Origin: Sphagnum compactum
Taxonomy: Eukaryota; Bryophyta; Sphagnopsida; Sphagnales
NCBI GenBank assembly: GCA_965153455.1
Contig: OZ234493.1
Span: 620,001-684,000 of the forward strand
DNA: 64,000 nt
Direction of reading: 5' to 3'
Shown: positions 1-11,559 of the stretch, one piece after another
Layout of the letters: every line of letters starts with the position of its first letter
Position numbering within the stretch: the stretch's first letter is position 1
The notes under the pieces: model-generated
The model's database searches: none
Seen by the model: the letters and a program-made list of their open reading frames with translations, nothing else
Told to the model about the DNA's origin: nothing
Made by a program: the position numbers and the translations under genes

Positions 1-6
1 GATTCT

Positions 7-1198
7 CTAAAAGAGAGGAAGTGCTTCCTTTCGGAACCAGTAGTCTTGGCTAGTGAGCTTTTCATCATACTTTTTATTGGCAATGATGTCTGTCACTTCC
101 TCCATGTACGCACCATTTTGAATGCAGTCAAATGTACGGAGGTTTAACCGTGTAGAATTGTAGACATCATGGAACATGTACACGTGGGTGAAATGTCCTA
201 CTTCTTTCATTAAGTGATACATGAAGTCTCTCCTGGTTGGATCATTCTGTGTTTTCACTTCTATAAGCACATTATGGACGTTATGGTCTTTGAACACACT
301 TTTGGAGCCCTGAATCACAAATTCTTCATAACCTTCAGTGTCGATCTTCAAAAGAAGAATATCCTCCTTAACAACTGCATCAAGCTGAATCAGTTCCACA
401 ATTTGTTTTTTGACTTTCTCTTTTTGCATTCCCAGCAAATGTTCTTGTCCAGTCAAGTTGACCTTATGTGTGCTCACACGGCCTCCTCCCCATCCCACAT
501 CCTCGATGAATTCGACTTCTTTTCCCTGTGCACCAAACTCAACAATTTCAAACTTATGATTATCTACAGGTCAATAGTAAATGCATAAATTCACATACTA
601 ATAAACCCTATGTTGTAAGCATTCATGATATAGTGCTCAATGTTGACATACATTGTAGACCTCATTGAAAATTTATTATGATGATCAACTCACTTGATGG
701 AAAATATGGTGCTAATGGGTGGGTAGTATTTGTATCAGTCTACCTCTTCACCAATTGCCATTGGGTAAACTTTCCAAAGAGTGTGATTTGGATCAAGAAG
801 AGCGGCAGTGGCTTCAAGGTATTGCCTTGGGTGCTTATTTGGTTCGAAGGATGCCACTTTACATCCTAATGCAGCAGCATATGCAGAAAAGTAACCCATA
901 TTGGCACCAACATCTACCACAAGAGGACCTCTATTGCATCGTCCATCACCAAGAATGTACTTGAAAATCGTGGTAAGCACGGGTGCAAAGTAGCCCAAAG
1001 GCCGAATGAAAGTACAAACATCACATCTTTCGCAACCATCACAAACAAACATTGGAAAGTTGGGCTCTGTCTGGGTGTCCACTACGTTGAGAGATCCTTT
1101 GCGATTGAATTCAGCAGCGGTATCAAAAATGTCATGAAGGACATCCACCAATTTACGCCGGTCATGTAGGCTGGTAGACTTGTCATCTTGGTTGTCAA
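7..1198 (-). CDS. FkbM-family SAM-dependent methyltransferase, 5' end missing
   Basis: Two exons can be supported on the minus strand: 1198-744 and 552-7. They are joined by a GT-AG intron (donor after a GAG codon, acceptor CATAAG) and stay in frame. The upstream exon carries the SAM-binding motif VVDVGANMGYFSA followed by FEPN. The downstream exon carries LLLKIDTEGYEEFVIQGS, typical of the FkbM methyltransferase fold (Pfam PF05050). The visible part is about 330 residues and ends at a stop at 9-7. There is no ATG in frame upstream: the frame runs back to an acceptor-like AG at 1200-1199, so at least one 5' exon is missing from my model. The family methylates small molecules or glycans; substrate and cellular location cannot be read from this sequence. 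A tandem duplication (1184-1410) overlaps the presumed 3' splice site. Confidence 0.8.
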
Positions 1199-1410
1199 CT
1201 GTTCACACAATCCTCAAACAAAAAATCAAATATGAATTCAAATACAATGTACATGGATGAAGTGGTTAATGACAAAAAGCCAGATGTCTGTTATGATAAT
1301 TCAGCATCTTGGTTGTCAACTGTTCACAATCCTCAAACAAAATCCAATAGGAATTCAAATACAATGTACATGGATGAAGTGGTTAATATTCACAAAAACC
1401 AGATATCCCA
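1184..1410. repeat. Two-copy tandem duplication at the 5' side of the FkbM gene
   Basis: Units at about 1184-1304 and 1305-1410 share a long, nearly identical stretch from CATCTTGGTTGTCAACTG through ATGGATGAAGTGGTTAAT. The tails (GACAAAAAGCCAGATGTC and ATTCACAAAAACCAGATATC) are more diverged. Read on the minus strand, each unit contains the same candidate 3' splice site, GTGAACAG followed by TTGACAACCAAGATG. Confidence 0.85.
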
Positions 1411-4400
1411 CTTCAGTTAATTAGACCACCTAATCAAATCTCCTTTCCTTCACATTCATTTCTTTTCACCAATTCTATTGAACTAACTTTTTCTCGGCCA
1501 TTTCCATTGACAGCTGAACATTTTCCAACTATTGTAACCTAAACAGTTAATTTTAAATTTAGTTAATCCAATTTAGCTTGATCTATTAGGGTTAACCAAT
1601 TTTAGTGTTGAATAATGGCCATTTTTAATCAAACACATTACTCTCGATCTACCAAGGGTTATCCAATTGTTACTCATGTGTCGTCACCCATTACATATTC
1701 CTTACTCAAATTGACAATCACCTAAAGGTCCATGTGCCCACCAATCCTTAGTTAAATTGTTAGATTTTCAAGAACGAAATGGGAAGATCATTCATCCAAA
1801 GCAACCAAAACAAAAAAAAACCATCCTAGGGTGTGTTTCATTCTGTTACCAATTATCAAAATTGATGTAAACTATGGATTCTTGATTCTTCCATACTTGT
1901 CCCCCACAACTACTTGACACACTAATTTCAAAACTCACATTAAGTAGACTAGATAGTCAGATATTTTACTAAAATATCATTTATTATTATCATATATTAC
2001 TTTAGAATCCCAAAATACCAAACCAAAAATTCACCACTCATTTGAACTACGGTCATACAAGTGTTGCAAGTCGAAGAGTCTTCAGATTTTTTGAACGGCT
2101 AGATCTTGTCTAGTAGATAGTTGATCTTAGATGCTTTGGAAAGATAGAGAAACGCTTTTCCAATGTGTTGAAAATTCAGTAAATTATTTTTTAAAATTTT
2201 AAATCATTGATTAAAATTATTCTTAAATTTTATTAATTGAAAATTTGTGCCATGAAATTTTAAACTTCCAACTTTTAAATGCTACTTCAGACCAACCAAT
2301 TTAGAACTTATCTCATGACACAGAGAAGGAAAACCTTGCTGACACATGACCTCAAAAATAATTTGGGCTCAGGTCAAATATATTGTTTGATTTGTGGGAT
2401 TTTTCAGTTATGAAAAATAGACAAATCTCACCATCTAGAAAAATTGCTAGTTATGTTTTCTACCAACCATGGATTTGTGACTTACACTTCTCCATGAATG
2501 CACACATTGTTGAACTTACAACTACTTTATGCTTTGTTTAAAGCATATATTGGCTTAACAACCTAGCCATGCACCAATTAGCTTTCATGCTATGACCAAA
2601 TAGAGGCAATAATATAGCACACTATTGGCTTCAGCAAAAAGAGATGGAAATGTTTAAAGAATTAAGCAAAGTAAAACCAAAAGAAATGAAGGTGCAAAAG
2701 AAGATGTTTCAGAGGTGTACTATAGTATGTGTTTAAAACTTAAAACAGTTTCAAAACAAAGTCCTTTAAGTTTCCAACCCATTCTTCTTCTACTGAAAAA
2801 GTGGTTCAAACTCCATGTGCCACCTTTTTCCAGGATTCAAAACAATGGATCTCTCAATTATGTTTTGGCTCTTTGTATTCAAAAAATAATTTTTCATGAG
2901 ATCAAATTCCAACTTTGAGGATAAGACAAGCTTGGATCACAATTTTCTAAGGTTGTTTGGTAACACAAATTTGCAACCTTGAAGACTTGATAGTACCAAA
3001 AAATCTTGATCAATGCGATTCATGTATATTTCAACATTGAAATTATGAGAGGAGAATAACATGACCTCATTTGATGTGTTTGAAATCCTTTTCCCTATGC
3101 AATAAATAATGCCTTCATTTTTAGGTGGGGATTTATGTGTGTTTGTAAAGTTGTCACACATTTTATGATTATTTCCAACTAGTAGAGAACTATAATGAAT
3201 GTTGGTTATGTAGCATTGTGTATTATTGTTCTTAAATGTGGTGTATAACTTTCACAATGAACTCTTGAAGTTGAAATCTTCACAATGTAACATTAAAAGT
3301 TAATTAATTTCATTTCAAATTGTAGTTCAAGCATGAACATTTTTATGTCTTCAATTTGGCATTATTACCATAGGTTCAACAACTTGTCATTTGGTATATC
3401 TTCTAATGCCCAAAAGCCAAAACCAAGCTATAAACACAATTTATCACTTTAATATTCAATGCAAACAATGAACATTAGAAGAAATCTTTTAACCCAAATG
3501 AAATGATCAATCATTCTTTCTAATCTAAAATGATTTGGGTTCAACCAACCAACATCTTGACATTGTTTTGTCTCTTGAATTCAATTACATTTTCAATGTA
3601 CAAATTTCAACTAACAAATGAATACATGCATCAAAATGGACAGTGCTTTCAAAAGAAAAGTTTAAAGAATACACACCATTCAATTTGTGAAGGTTATTTT
3701 GATCAATTGTTGTATCGTAGTTTGGCAAGAAAGTTGAGCTACAATCATACACAAACAAATGTAATTGTGAGCACATAACATGTGAAATATTTTTGAGAAA
3801 ATTAAGCATTGAGATCCTAGGAAGTTTGACAAGCACATAACCATGTTGGACAACACACAAGTTGCTTAACCTCTCATTCAAGTCTAATTTGTCAATTCCA
3901 TATCATCTTGCATCAAAATACAACAATTAATCATAAAATTCTTGAACTTACCGAAATGGTATCAATAAAATTGTCACAATGACAACTACGATCAAGTACT
4001 GACACATTGTAACCTTATAGCATTGGAAGCTAGAAACTCCTCTTGAAATATCTTGCCTTTGATTGTTAATGGCAAATCTATAACTAGTATTTGGTTCCAT
4101 CTTGAATTTTGAACATGTCCAACTTCCTCACTTACTTTTTTCACTATTTATGTTAAGATCGATTGCGGACAAAGGTTTAACATGCCATGTTTGCCAAACA
4201 TGTCTTACATGTATTGCACGAAATGTGCAACTCTTATTAAATGGACTATGTGCACGTGATCGAATTTGAAAACCAAACAATAATTTTTATACATTGTGAC
4301 TTTTGTTAGGTGCACTAACTTTCTAAAGGTTTAAATATTATTTTATGCATTAAAGTATTACATTTGAATTTGCACTTGTCGAAGTTATTGCATGATTGGG

Positions 4401-4573
4401 ACCCTATAATAGGTTACATTTTGTGCCTTGAGTGTGTGCAATCAAAATTAGGACAAAAGCAAAGAAACAAGCCAAAAACAAGCCTCAAACATCAAGAAAA
4501 TGAAACACTCACCGAATTGAGGAGGAAAAGATTTGGAAATCAATTGTCCAAGGTAATCTTAAGACTTCCAAGT
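1411..4573. other. AT-rich intergenic DNA, no gene recognised
   Basis: Only short open frames without family resemblance occur here. Part of it (about 4,250-4,410) resembles 6,430-6,590 in the same orientation, including a shared TTATTGCATGATT, so some of this stretch is old repetitive DNA. I see no RNA gene and no intact transposon end. Confidence 0.5.
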
Positions 4574-5376
4574 TGACGTGCCCACAGACTCCTTAAGGGA
4601 CCCAAATGTGGGTCCTAGAACGAAACAGCAGAAAAAGAAAAAAGTTGGGAACACTCCCTAACTCGTAGCACTTCGGGGGGTAAGAGGGCATGTTGCAGCT
4701 CTGGGATGGGACTAGGACGAACCCACAAGTAAGAGTTCATAATGAAATCAACTCGCACAACCAAAAAAAAAAGGCGATTAGTGCAAGTTGAATGAAAGTG
4801 GTGCGATGAGGACTTAATAGGGACAACCTCAAGCACAAGCTTTACACGGCCCACAACCTTTGGGAGGAGGCACCGTTCCCCTCCTTATAATATACTCTGT
4901 GCCTCTCCATGATGACTACATCAAAATGTCACTTTTCCTCGGAACTCCCAAGTGGGAGTCCCAAAACTGAGACTTTTGTTGTCCCAAAACTTTGAACGTT
5001 CATATCTTTCTTAACTCAAGTTTATTTTGAAAATGCTCCCAATTTGATTCCCACCCTTTCTTTTGATCATAACTCATGCAAATCGATTTTAAATGAACAA
5101 TGTGAGGGCATTTTAAGCATTTACATTTCAAAACCTTTCTAATGGTGTCCTAGGGGCCTAATTTGGTGTTTGTTTTCCTTTCCAACCAAGGCTCTGAACA
5201 TGTAACTCTCGCAAAAGTGTAACTCCCAAAGTGAAAGTGCACTTGGGAGTCATTGGGCTCCATCCTTTGCACTCTCACCCATGTTTGAGAATGTGTTTCA
5301 CACCTAAACACTTTCTTAGCTTCATGGGCCCTTGCATTCCACACTTAGTCGCGAACCCAATGTTAAGGTTATGACA
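4574..5376 (-). mobile_element. Solo LTR (803 bp) with 5-bp target-site duplication
   Basis: On the minus strand the element begins TGTCATAACC and ends GCACGTCA, the canonical TG...CA of an LTR. It is flanked on both sides by the same five bases (CAAGT on the plus strand, at 4569-4573 and 5377-5381). It aligns end to end with a second, diverged copy at 30158-31015. A shared ATATTATAAGG segment looks like the LTR promoter TATA region. No internal domain lies next to it, so it is best read as a solo LTR left by LTR-LTR recombination. The superfamily (Copia or Gypsy) cannot be told from the LTR alone. Confidence 0.85.
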
Positions 5377-5381
5377 CAAGT

Positions 5382-7892
5382 TGCATTCTCACTTTGAAAT
5401 TTGGGATTCTTAAATCTTGGGGTCAAGGTTTGGAAAGCCATATCATGTCCAAATCAAATGATTGTCAACACATTGAAAACCTTTTTTAAAAATTGTGACA
5501 AAGTGAGCTCCAATTTTCAAATTTTTCTTTTGAAAGAATTATGTCCATTCAAAAACTCAAAACATAGATTACCAAAATCAATTTGGAGGGGTAATCGATG
5601 TTTGATTAAAGATCTTACCATAACATTGAGGAGCTTTTAACAAAATCTTATAAGATGGTATACTCAAATGTACAACATTATGTATAGTTAAGTTTTGAAG
5701 CAATTATTAGTTCCCAAAGTTGTAAGACACTAAAGTTTGTCAATTTTTAGAAAAGATTTTGAGAGCTCCAAGAATTTTGCCATTGGAATGTAGCCCCTAA
5801 ACCTCCATGAGAAGATGTAAAGTTTATGACATGAATTTATAGCAAGCCCATGACCCAATTTGGGCTCAAAACAACTATATTTGTGATTAATGTTTAATGT
5901 TAAATAATTCTTATGAAAAGGAGTCAAAAAAATGAAAATTCTAACCTACCTTATTGGATTTCCAAGAAATGAACTTGCGCCTATGTAGTACATAGGAAAT
6001 AATTTGCATCACTATCTTACCACAATTAATTTAAAATATATAAGAACTTTAGTTGCATAATCATGTTTGGTTGTTGAAATCTTTAAATTTTCAAATTGGA
6101 CCTACTAATTTTTTTTAGATCATTAAATATTTTTTCAAAATTTATTAATTATTAGTCATAAGTACTTAAAGTGACCTTTTTTGTATATTTGTGCAATTGT
6201 GGTGACCCAAAAGTGTAATGCAACTTGTTGGTTCATGTTTTAATCATCTCCCAATTCTTGCACTTTAATTTTAATCACATTTGGAATTAATCAAGAAATG
6301 TGCCTCTACGAGTTTTTAAAATTTCCATTGATATTGAAATCTAGAAGTTTATCATTAATACCATTCAATAAACCTATGTGGCATCAAAGCTTTCATAGAT
6401 ATATAATTTGGATTTGGTCAAAGCTCTTATGTAGTAAACTTCATCCACATGCTCCAATTTAAATAACCAAACAAATTTTGTTATACATTATTTGAACTGT
6501 GTTACTTACATTTAATATTATAAAGGTCTAAATGAACTATTTTACACTTAAATTTGCAATTGTTCAAATTATTGCATGATTAGGTTGCCTTTAGTGCCAC
6601 CACTATATGTTGGTTGAATACCTTTTGAACACATACCAAATGTACTTATAAATAGTTGTTATCCCAATCAATAAACATTGTTTTGTATATCTTTCAGGTT
6701 TTCATTATTGGTTCATACCTTATAGCTTTTGGAGCTTACAAATTAGCAATATTGTGAACAATATAACTAGCAAAAACATCTTGCAATATCAAACAACATA
6801 TTCACTATTCCCGTTATCTTGAAATTTTTGAAAAAGATGTTTTGGTATGCCTTGAGCACAATCCTTTACCATTTTAGATGCCATAAAATTGATCTAATAT
6901 TTTACTATCATCAAAGATGTTAGAATATTAAAAATTAGATTTGAAATAGGTTATAACACTTAGTCTATTTTTCATCCATGGACATTTCAAATTCCAAATA
7001 AAAACATTGTCCATTGTGTTATTTGAACCTAGATTGAAACTACAAGGAAAGATTGTTAAATGAAAACATTGAAATTCTTTTTTACTTAGGATTTTATGTT
7101 GGCATATTTACAATATAGGACATTTGAATCCTAAATGTAAGACCTTATGTCATTTTATGTAAGGAATGCAATTGTAACCCCACCAATTATGTAAAAAGTA
7201 TCACACCCCCTCACCTTAGAAGCATTTGTTTGTAACATGCATAATTTGTATAGATTTACCCACAAATTTACTTGGAATAATGCAATCAACTAAAGACTAC
7301 CAAAATTATTTTTATTAAGAAAAAACAAGAAAAGGAACAAAACTAACAAAAGAAAAAAAAGGATCATTAATGATTTCAACTTTCAAGTACAAGAAAACAA
7401 CCAATTATTGTTGAGGCGATCAATTGTTTCAATGAAAAAGTTGTTTTAAAAAAGCTCACATGGACTAATGCGATGTGAATTACACTATCTCCCCTTGGAT
7501 TTATTTCAAGAAACAATGAAAAAATGTGCATATTCCAAATCTTATTTTCAAAAGAAACCCAACAAAAACAAATGTAAAATTTTAATCTCTTTGATAAGGA
7601 ATTATTTTGTCAATCAAGTATGCAATGTTTTTTTTTTTTTTTTTTCCTTTCTTGGGATGTAGCTAAAATGACAATCATCCATAAGATGAGATCCACATCA
7701 CTCAAGAGCACCAAAAAAACTACAAATAATTAATAATTAATAAATAAACATACTTATGAGAGACACAAAAGAAAACAAGGGGACACCTCAAAAGAGGCCA
7801 AAGTAGCAATCTAGGACCTAAGACCTTTGCTAGTTGCATGAAACATATTAAACAAGGAGATGGGCGGGAAACCGAAAAAAGCACCCAAATGG
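5382..7892. other. AT-rich intergenic DNA, no gene recognised
   Basis: No coding region or RNA gene is recognisable. It contains a diverged repeat segment (6,430-6,590, related to 4,250-4,410) and an 18-base T run at 7628-7645. Confidence 0.5.
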
Positions 7893-8180
7893 GGTTTTCA
7901 ATGGATGGTGCACTGAAGGTAAAACCTTCAGTTGTGGTTCATCCATAAGTGAGTCATAAATAAGGTTTTCAATGGATGGTGCACTTAAACCTTCAGTTGT
8001 GGTTCATCCATAAGTGAGTCATAAATAAGGTTTTCAATGGATGGTGCACTTATTGTAGAACCTTCAGTTGTGGTTCATCCATAAATGAGTCATAAAAAAT
8101 AGGGTTTTCAACGGATGGTGCACTGAAGGTAGAACCCTCAGTTGTGTGGTTCATAACTGTGGTTTTCAATGGATGGTGCA
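7893..8180. repeat. Tandem array of five foldback units (58-74 bp)
   Basis: Units begin with GGTTTTCAATGGATGGTG (or a one-base variant) at 7893, 7964, 8029, 8103 and 8161. Unit 1 contains arms CACTGAAGGT and ACCTTCAGTTGTG plus outer arms ATGGATG and CATCCAT, giving a hairpin at about 7901-7946. Unit 4 keeps both arms with mismatches. Units 2, 3 and 5 lack part of the left or right arm. Spacing varies (71, 65, 74, 58 bp), so the array is old or was built by uneven exchange. Confidence 0.8.
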
Positions 8181-8594
8181 CGGATGGATGATGTGCTTAT
8201 ACGTGAACAAAATGGAACGTTCTCACGTTCATCAATGGTGGCACTTCTTGTGTGTGTACCAGCAAGGCCGCCGTATTTACACCTTCCCGCGCGCCCCGGA
8301 CCAGCCCCCCATGACTGTGCCAGTTGGCCGTTCTGTCCATAGGATGGATGGCCTCTGTTTTTCATCTGCCTCTTCCACCCTATGTTAACCAACATTCTAC
8401 CACAGTCAATTTTTTTTGCCTGCTGACCTTTGACCTTTTCTTTTTGGGCCAATTTTTTTTTACCAACCCTGACCTCCATACTACCCTCACACCTAGTTAC
8501 CCTATCAACCTACCTACTCTATTGACCTACCTCTTAGCCTTACCTACCAGCTAACAACCCAATCCCTTACATGCCCTCTCTATCTTTTCCTTGC
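8181..8594. other. Small GC-richer island, no gene recognised
   Basis: About 8,260-8,340 is clearly richer in G and C than its surroundings. Short open frames exist on both strands, but none resembles a known protein and no splice-supported model can be built. It separates two tandem arrays. Confidence 0.4.
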
Positions 8595-9870
8595 AAAACC
8601 TCCATCTCCTGCCAAAACCTATATCTCTTCTTGGTTAAGCTTTCCTCTCTTGGCAAAACCTATATTTCTTCTTGGCTAAACTTTTCTCTCTTGGCAAAAC
8701 ATATATTTATTCTTGGCTAAACTTCTAACTCTTGGCAAAACCTATATGCTTATTAGCTAAACTTTTTTTCTTGGAAAAATTTATATATCTTCTTGGCTAA
8801 ACTTCTAACTCTTGTCAAGACCTATATCTTTTCTTAGCTAAACTTTTCTCTCTTAGCAAAACCTATATCTCTTCTTTGCTAAACTTTTCTCTCTTAGCAA
8901 AACCTATATCTCTTCTTCGCTAAACTTTTCTTTCTTAGCAAAACCTATATCTCTTCTTTGCTAAACTTTTCTTTCTTGGCAAAACCTATATTTCTTCTTA
9001 GCTAAATTTTTTTCTCTTGGCAAAACTTATGGCTATTCTTAGCAAAACTTTTAACTCTTGGCAAAACCTGTTTCTCTTCTTGCCTAAACTTTTCTTTCTT
9101 GGCAAAACCTATATCTTTTATTGGCTAAAGTTTTTTCTTTTAGAAAAATTTATATTTCTCTTCTTGAGAAAACCTATATTTCTTCTTAGTTAAACTTCTA
9201 GCTCTTGGCAAAACCTAGTTTTCTTTTTGCCTAAACTTTTTTCTTTTGGCAAAACATATATCTCTTCTTGGTTAAAGTTTTTTCTCTTAGGAAAAACTTA
9301 TATGTCTTCTTGGGAAAACCTATATTTCTTCGTAGCTGAACTTTTCTCTCTTAGCAAAACCTATATTTATTCTTGACTAAACTTCTAACTCTTGGCAAAA
9401 CCTATATTTCTTCTTGGCTAAAGTTTGATCTCTTAGCAAAACCTATATCTCTTTTTAGCTAAACTTCTTTCTTGGCAAAACCTATAGTTCTTCTTGGCTA
9501 AATTATTCTCTTTTGGCAAAACCTATATCTTTTCTTGGTTAAATTTTTTCCCCTTAACAAAACTTATACCTCTTTTTGGCTAAACTTCTAATTTTTGGCA
9601 AAACCTATATCTCTCAACTAAACCTTAACCTATGAACAAAACATTTTTATTCGTTGGCTAAACTCCTATCTCCCAACAATTCTTTTATACCCATTTTGGC
9701 TAAACATATACGTTTCAACTAAACGTTTATTTCTTTTTGGTTAAACCCCTATCGCTTAACATAATCTCTTTATGTATTAAGTAAAATTTTACCTTTCAAC
9801 AAAACCTTTCTATATTTTGGTTAAACTTATATTTATTGGTAATACCTTTCTATTTTTAAATTAAACCTTT
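8595..9870. repeat. 41-bp minisatellite, about 30 degenerate copies
   Basis: The motif CTTGGCAAAACCTATAT, then a TTCTTGGCTAAACTTTT-like half, recurs every 41 bp; for example TGGCAAAA starts at 8651, 8692 and 8733. Each unit has two related halves (TTGGCAAAACC and TTGGCTAAAC), suggesting growth from a shorter unit of about 20 bp. Copies are regular to about 9,620 and increasingly diverged beyond. No long frame runs through it. Confidence 0.9.
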
Positions 9871-10112
9871 ATTATTCTAACAGGAAAAAAAAAATAATGG
9901 AATCCACAAGGTGTAAAATGAACTTTGGTATATATTTTTACAAAAATCAATCAAGGTCATAAAAAATAATGTTGATTTTAGTTAGAACAAATAACTAAAG
10001 AGGTAAGAAAAAAAATAAAATTTCTTGTATTTCTCATGATTATTTAATTCAATCATTTAAATCATAAAAAAATTAATGTAAAACATATGGCTTTTATAGG
10101 GGGGTTAAATTT

Positions 10113-10223
10113 ACATATATAAAGGTTGAAGGTTTAGATTTTGGGCATTACAATACTCATGTCAACCTATGGAATACAACAAGGTTGTAATGCCCAAAAC
10201 CTAAACCCTCAACCTTTATATGT
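10113..10223. repeat. Inverted repeat: 38-40 bp arms, 33-bp loop
   Basis: The left arm 10113-10152 and right arm 10186-10223 are nearly perfect reverse complements. Each carries GGTTTAGATTTTGGGCATTACA-like sequence or its complement, with about three mismatches and one short indel. It could be a MITE-like foldback element or, if transcribed, a small-RNA precursor. No clear target-site duplication was seen. Confidence 0.8.
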
Positions 10224-10345
10224 GACTTATGTACAAGGTTCTGTTTCTTTTCACCAAGTACATTTGTTGCACATGTTAATGAATCTAAAACTTTCATTAT
10301 AACCCCATGTTGCATTACCTACATCCACTGAAGGAAGTCTTCATT

Positions 10346-10895
10346 ATGAAAACAACAACAAAAATAGTACTCAATGTTGAGGAGAAAGTCTAGGAGATGG
10401 CCAAGGAGAAGATAGTGGAAGAGAAAACCAAGAAGATGGTTGAAGAAAAAAATGTTTGAGAAAGAGTTGAAGAGTTGAAAGACCACCAAGGAAAAAATCT
10501 ATGGGGAAAAAGTTCGAAAGATGGCCGAACCAGATAAAAACATCAAGGAAAAGAACACTGGAGAAAAAACTAGAAAGATAACCAAAGAAAAGAATGTCCA
10601 AGAAAGAGCTACGAAGATGGTCGACGAGAAAAACATCACGCAAAGAGCTAAGGAAACAACTGGGGAAAAAAACACCAAGGAGAAAATCAAAGAGAAGGTC
10701 AAGGAGATAGCTATTGAGATGGTTAAAGAGAAGAAACCAAGGGAGATGGTTATGTATGTTTCTGAATATATTCCCAAGTACACCACCTAGAAGTTTGCCA
10801 AGGAAACGGCTGAACATACGACCAAAAAGATGGTTATAGATCCAGCTAGTGTGGAGGTCATGAATGAAGTCTTCCACAAATTTGTTCATACTTAG
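10346..10895 (+). pseudogene. Decayed LEA-like (lysine/glutamate-rich) gene
   Basis: A continuous Lys/Glu/Thr-rich coding signature with repeated units such as GEKTRKITKEKN and KEKIKEKVKE resembles group 3 LEA (LEA_4) proteins. These are hydrophilic helical proteins made in desiccation or seed/spore maturation. The frame starts at ATG 10346 but meets TAG at 10391-10393 and TGA at 10457-10459. It shifts frame near 10,470-10,500, stays open from there through 10521-10787, meets TAG at 10788-10790, and then continues in the same frame to TAG at 10893-10895. Three internal stops and a frameshift make it non-functional. Low-complexity composition means LEA membership is inferred, not proven. Confidence 0.55.
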
Positions 10896-10899
10896 GGTA

Positions 10900-11374
10900 G
10901 AAGTGTTGGGAGCCCTCTAGTATTCTGAGATTCAAAGCATCCTATCACTAGCTGTTGCCATACCCAATGTGGAAGTTTCCACACATCAAGGCATTTGAAA
11001 AAAACACCCCAATAATGATATGCAATGCCTTGTAGAATTTCTATCCTCCATCATTGGAGCCAGTGGTACTCCACTTTGTCTTGAAACCATTGAGTTGACC
11101 TTGTCGACACCCTAACTAACACCTTGTGCACCTTAAAGAGTTTTCATTAAATTGTCCTCGCCTAACAACAAACAAAAAATAACCACCAAATTGACAAGTG
11201 CTACAAGTCCTAGCAAAAAACACATTGATGTAATATTTAATGCACACATGCACGCTTTTAAAAAGTAGTTACACTTGTAAGCAAATGAAATCCAAGGCCC
11301 ACAACCATAGACTTGCTTGCGTTAATTCTAGTTCATCTTGCACAATCGCCTCTTGATCTCCCCGTGGTTTGGAG
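10900..11374. other. Intergenic, no gene recognised
   Basis: No open frame of note, repeat or RNA signature was found between the LEA-like pseudogene and the CACTA-like terminus at 11375. Confidence 0.4.
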
Positions 11375-11387
11375 CACTACAAGAAAA
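11375..11387 (+). mobile_element. Possible CACTA-type transposon terminus
   Basis: The 13-mer CACTACAAGAAAA matches the typical terminal sequence of plant CACTA (En/Spm-like) elements. Downstream are short repeated words (GGTCAAAAGG, CTTGACCAAAGTG, CTTGTCC) as in subterminal regions. The opposite end (TTTTCTTGTAGTG) was not found in this window, so it is a remnant at best. Confidence 0.3.
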
Positions 11388-11559
11388 CAAGGTTTTTTAA
11401 CTCAGAAAATTGGTCAAAAGGTACCCCAAATGGCCCTTGTCCAACTTGACCAAAGTGCCATCTTGGACAAGTCGTTTTGGACCTAGCCATTTTGATTGTA
11501 TCTTTTTTATGGTCTTTCTGGTTGGTTTTTTTCACTATCTTCTTTATTAGTCAACAATA

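Noticed and set aside
744-1151. Start of the FkbM protein at 1151
   Set aside because: The codon there is TTG, not ATG, and the frame continues upstream to an acceptor-like AG, so the true start lies in an unseen 5' exon.
8138-8479. 113-codon minus-strand frame over the GC-richer island
   Set aside because: No recognisable domain, it overlaps the foldback array at one end, and there is no splice or promoter support.
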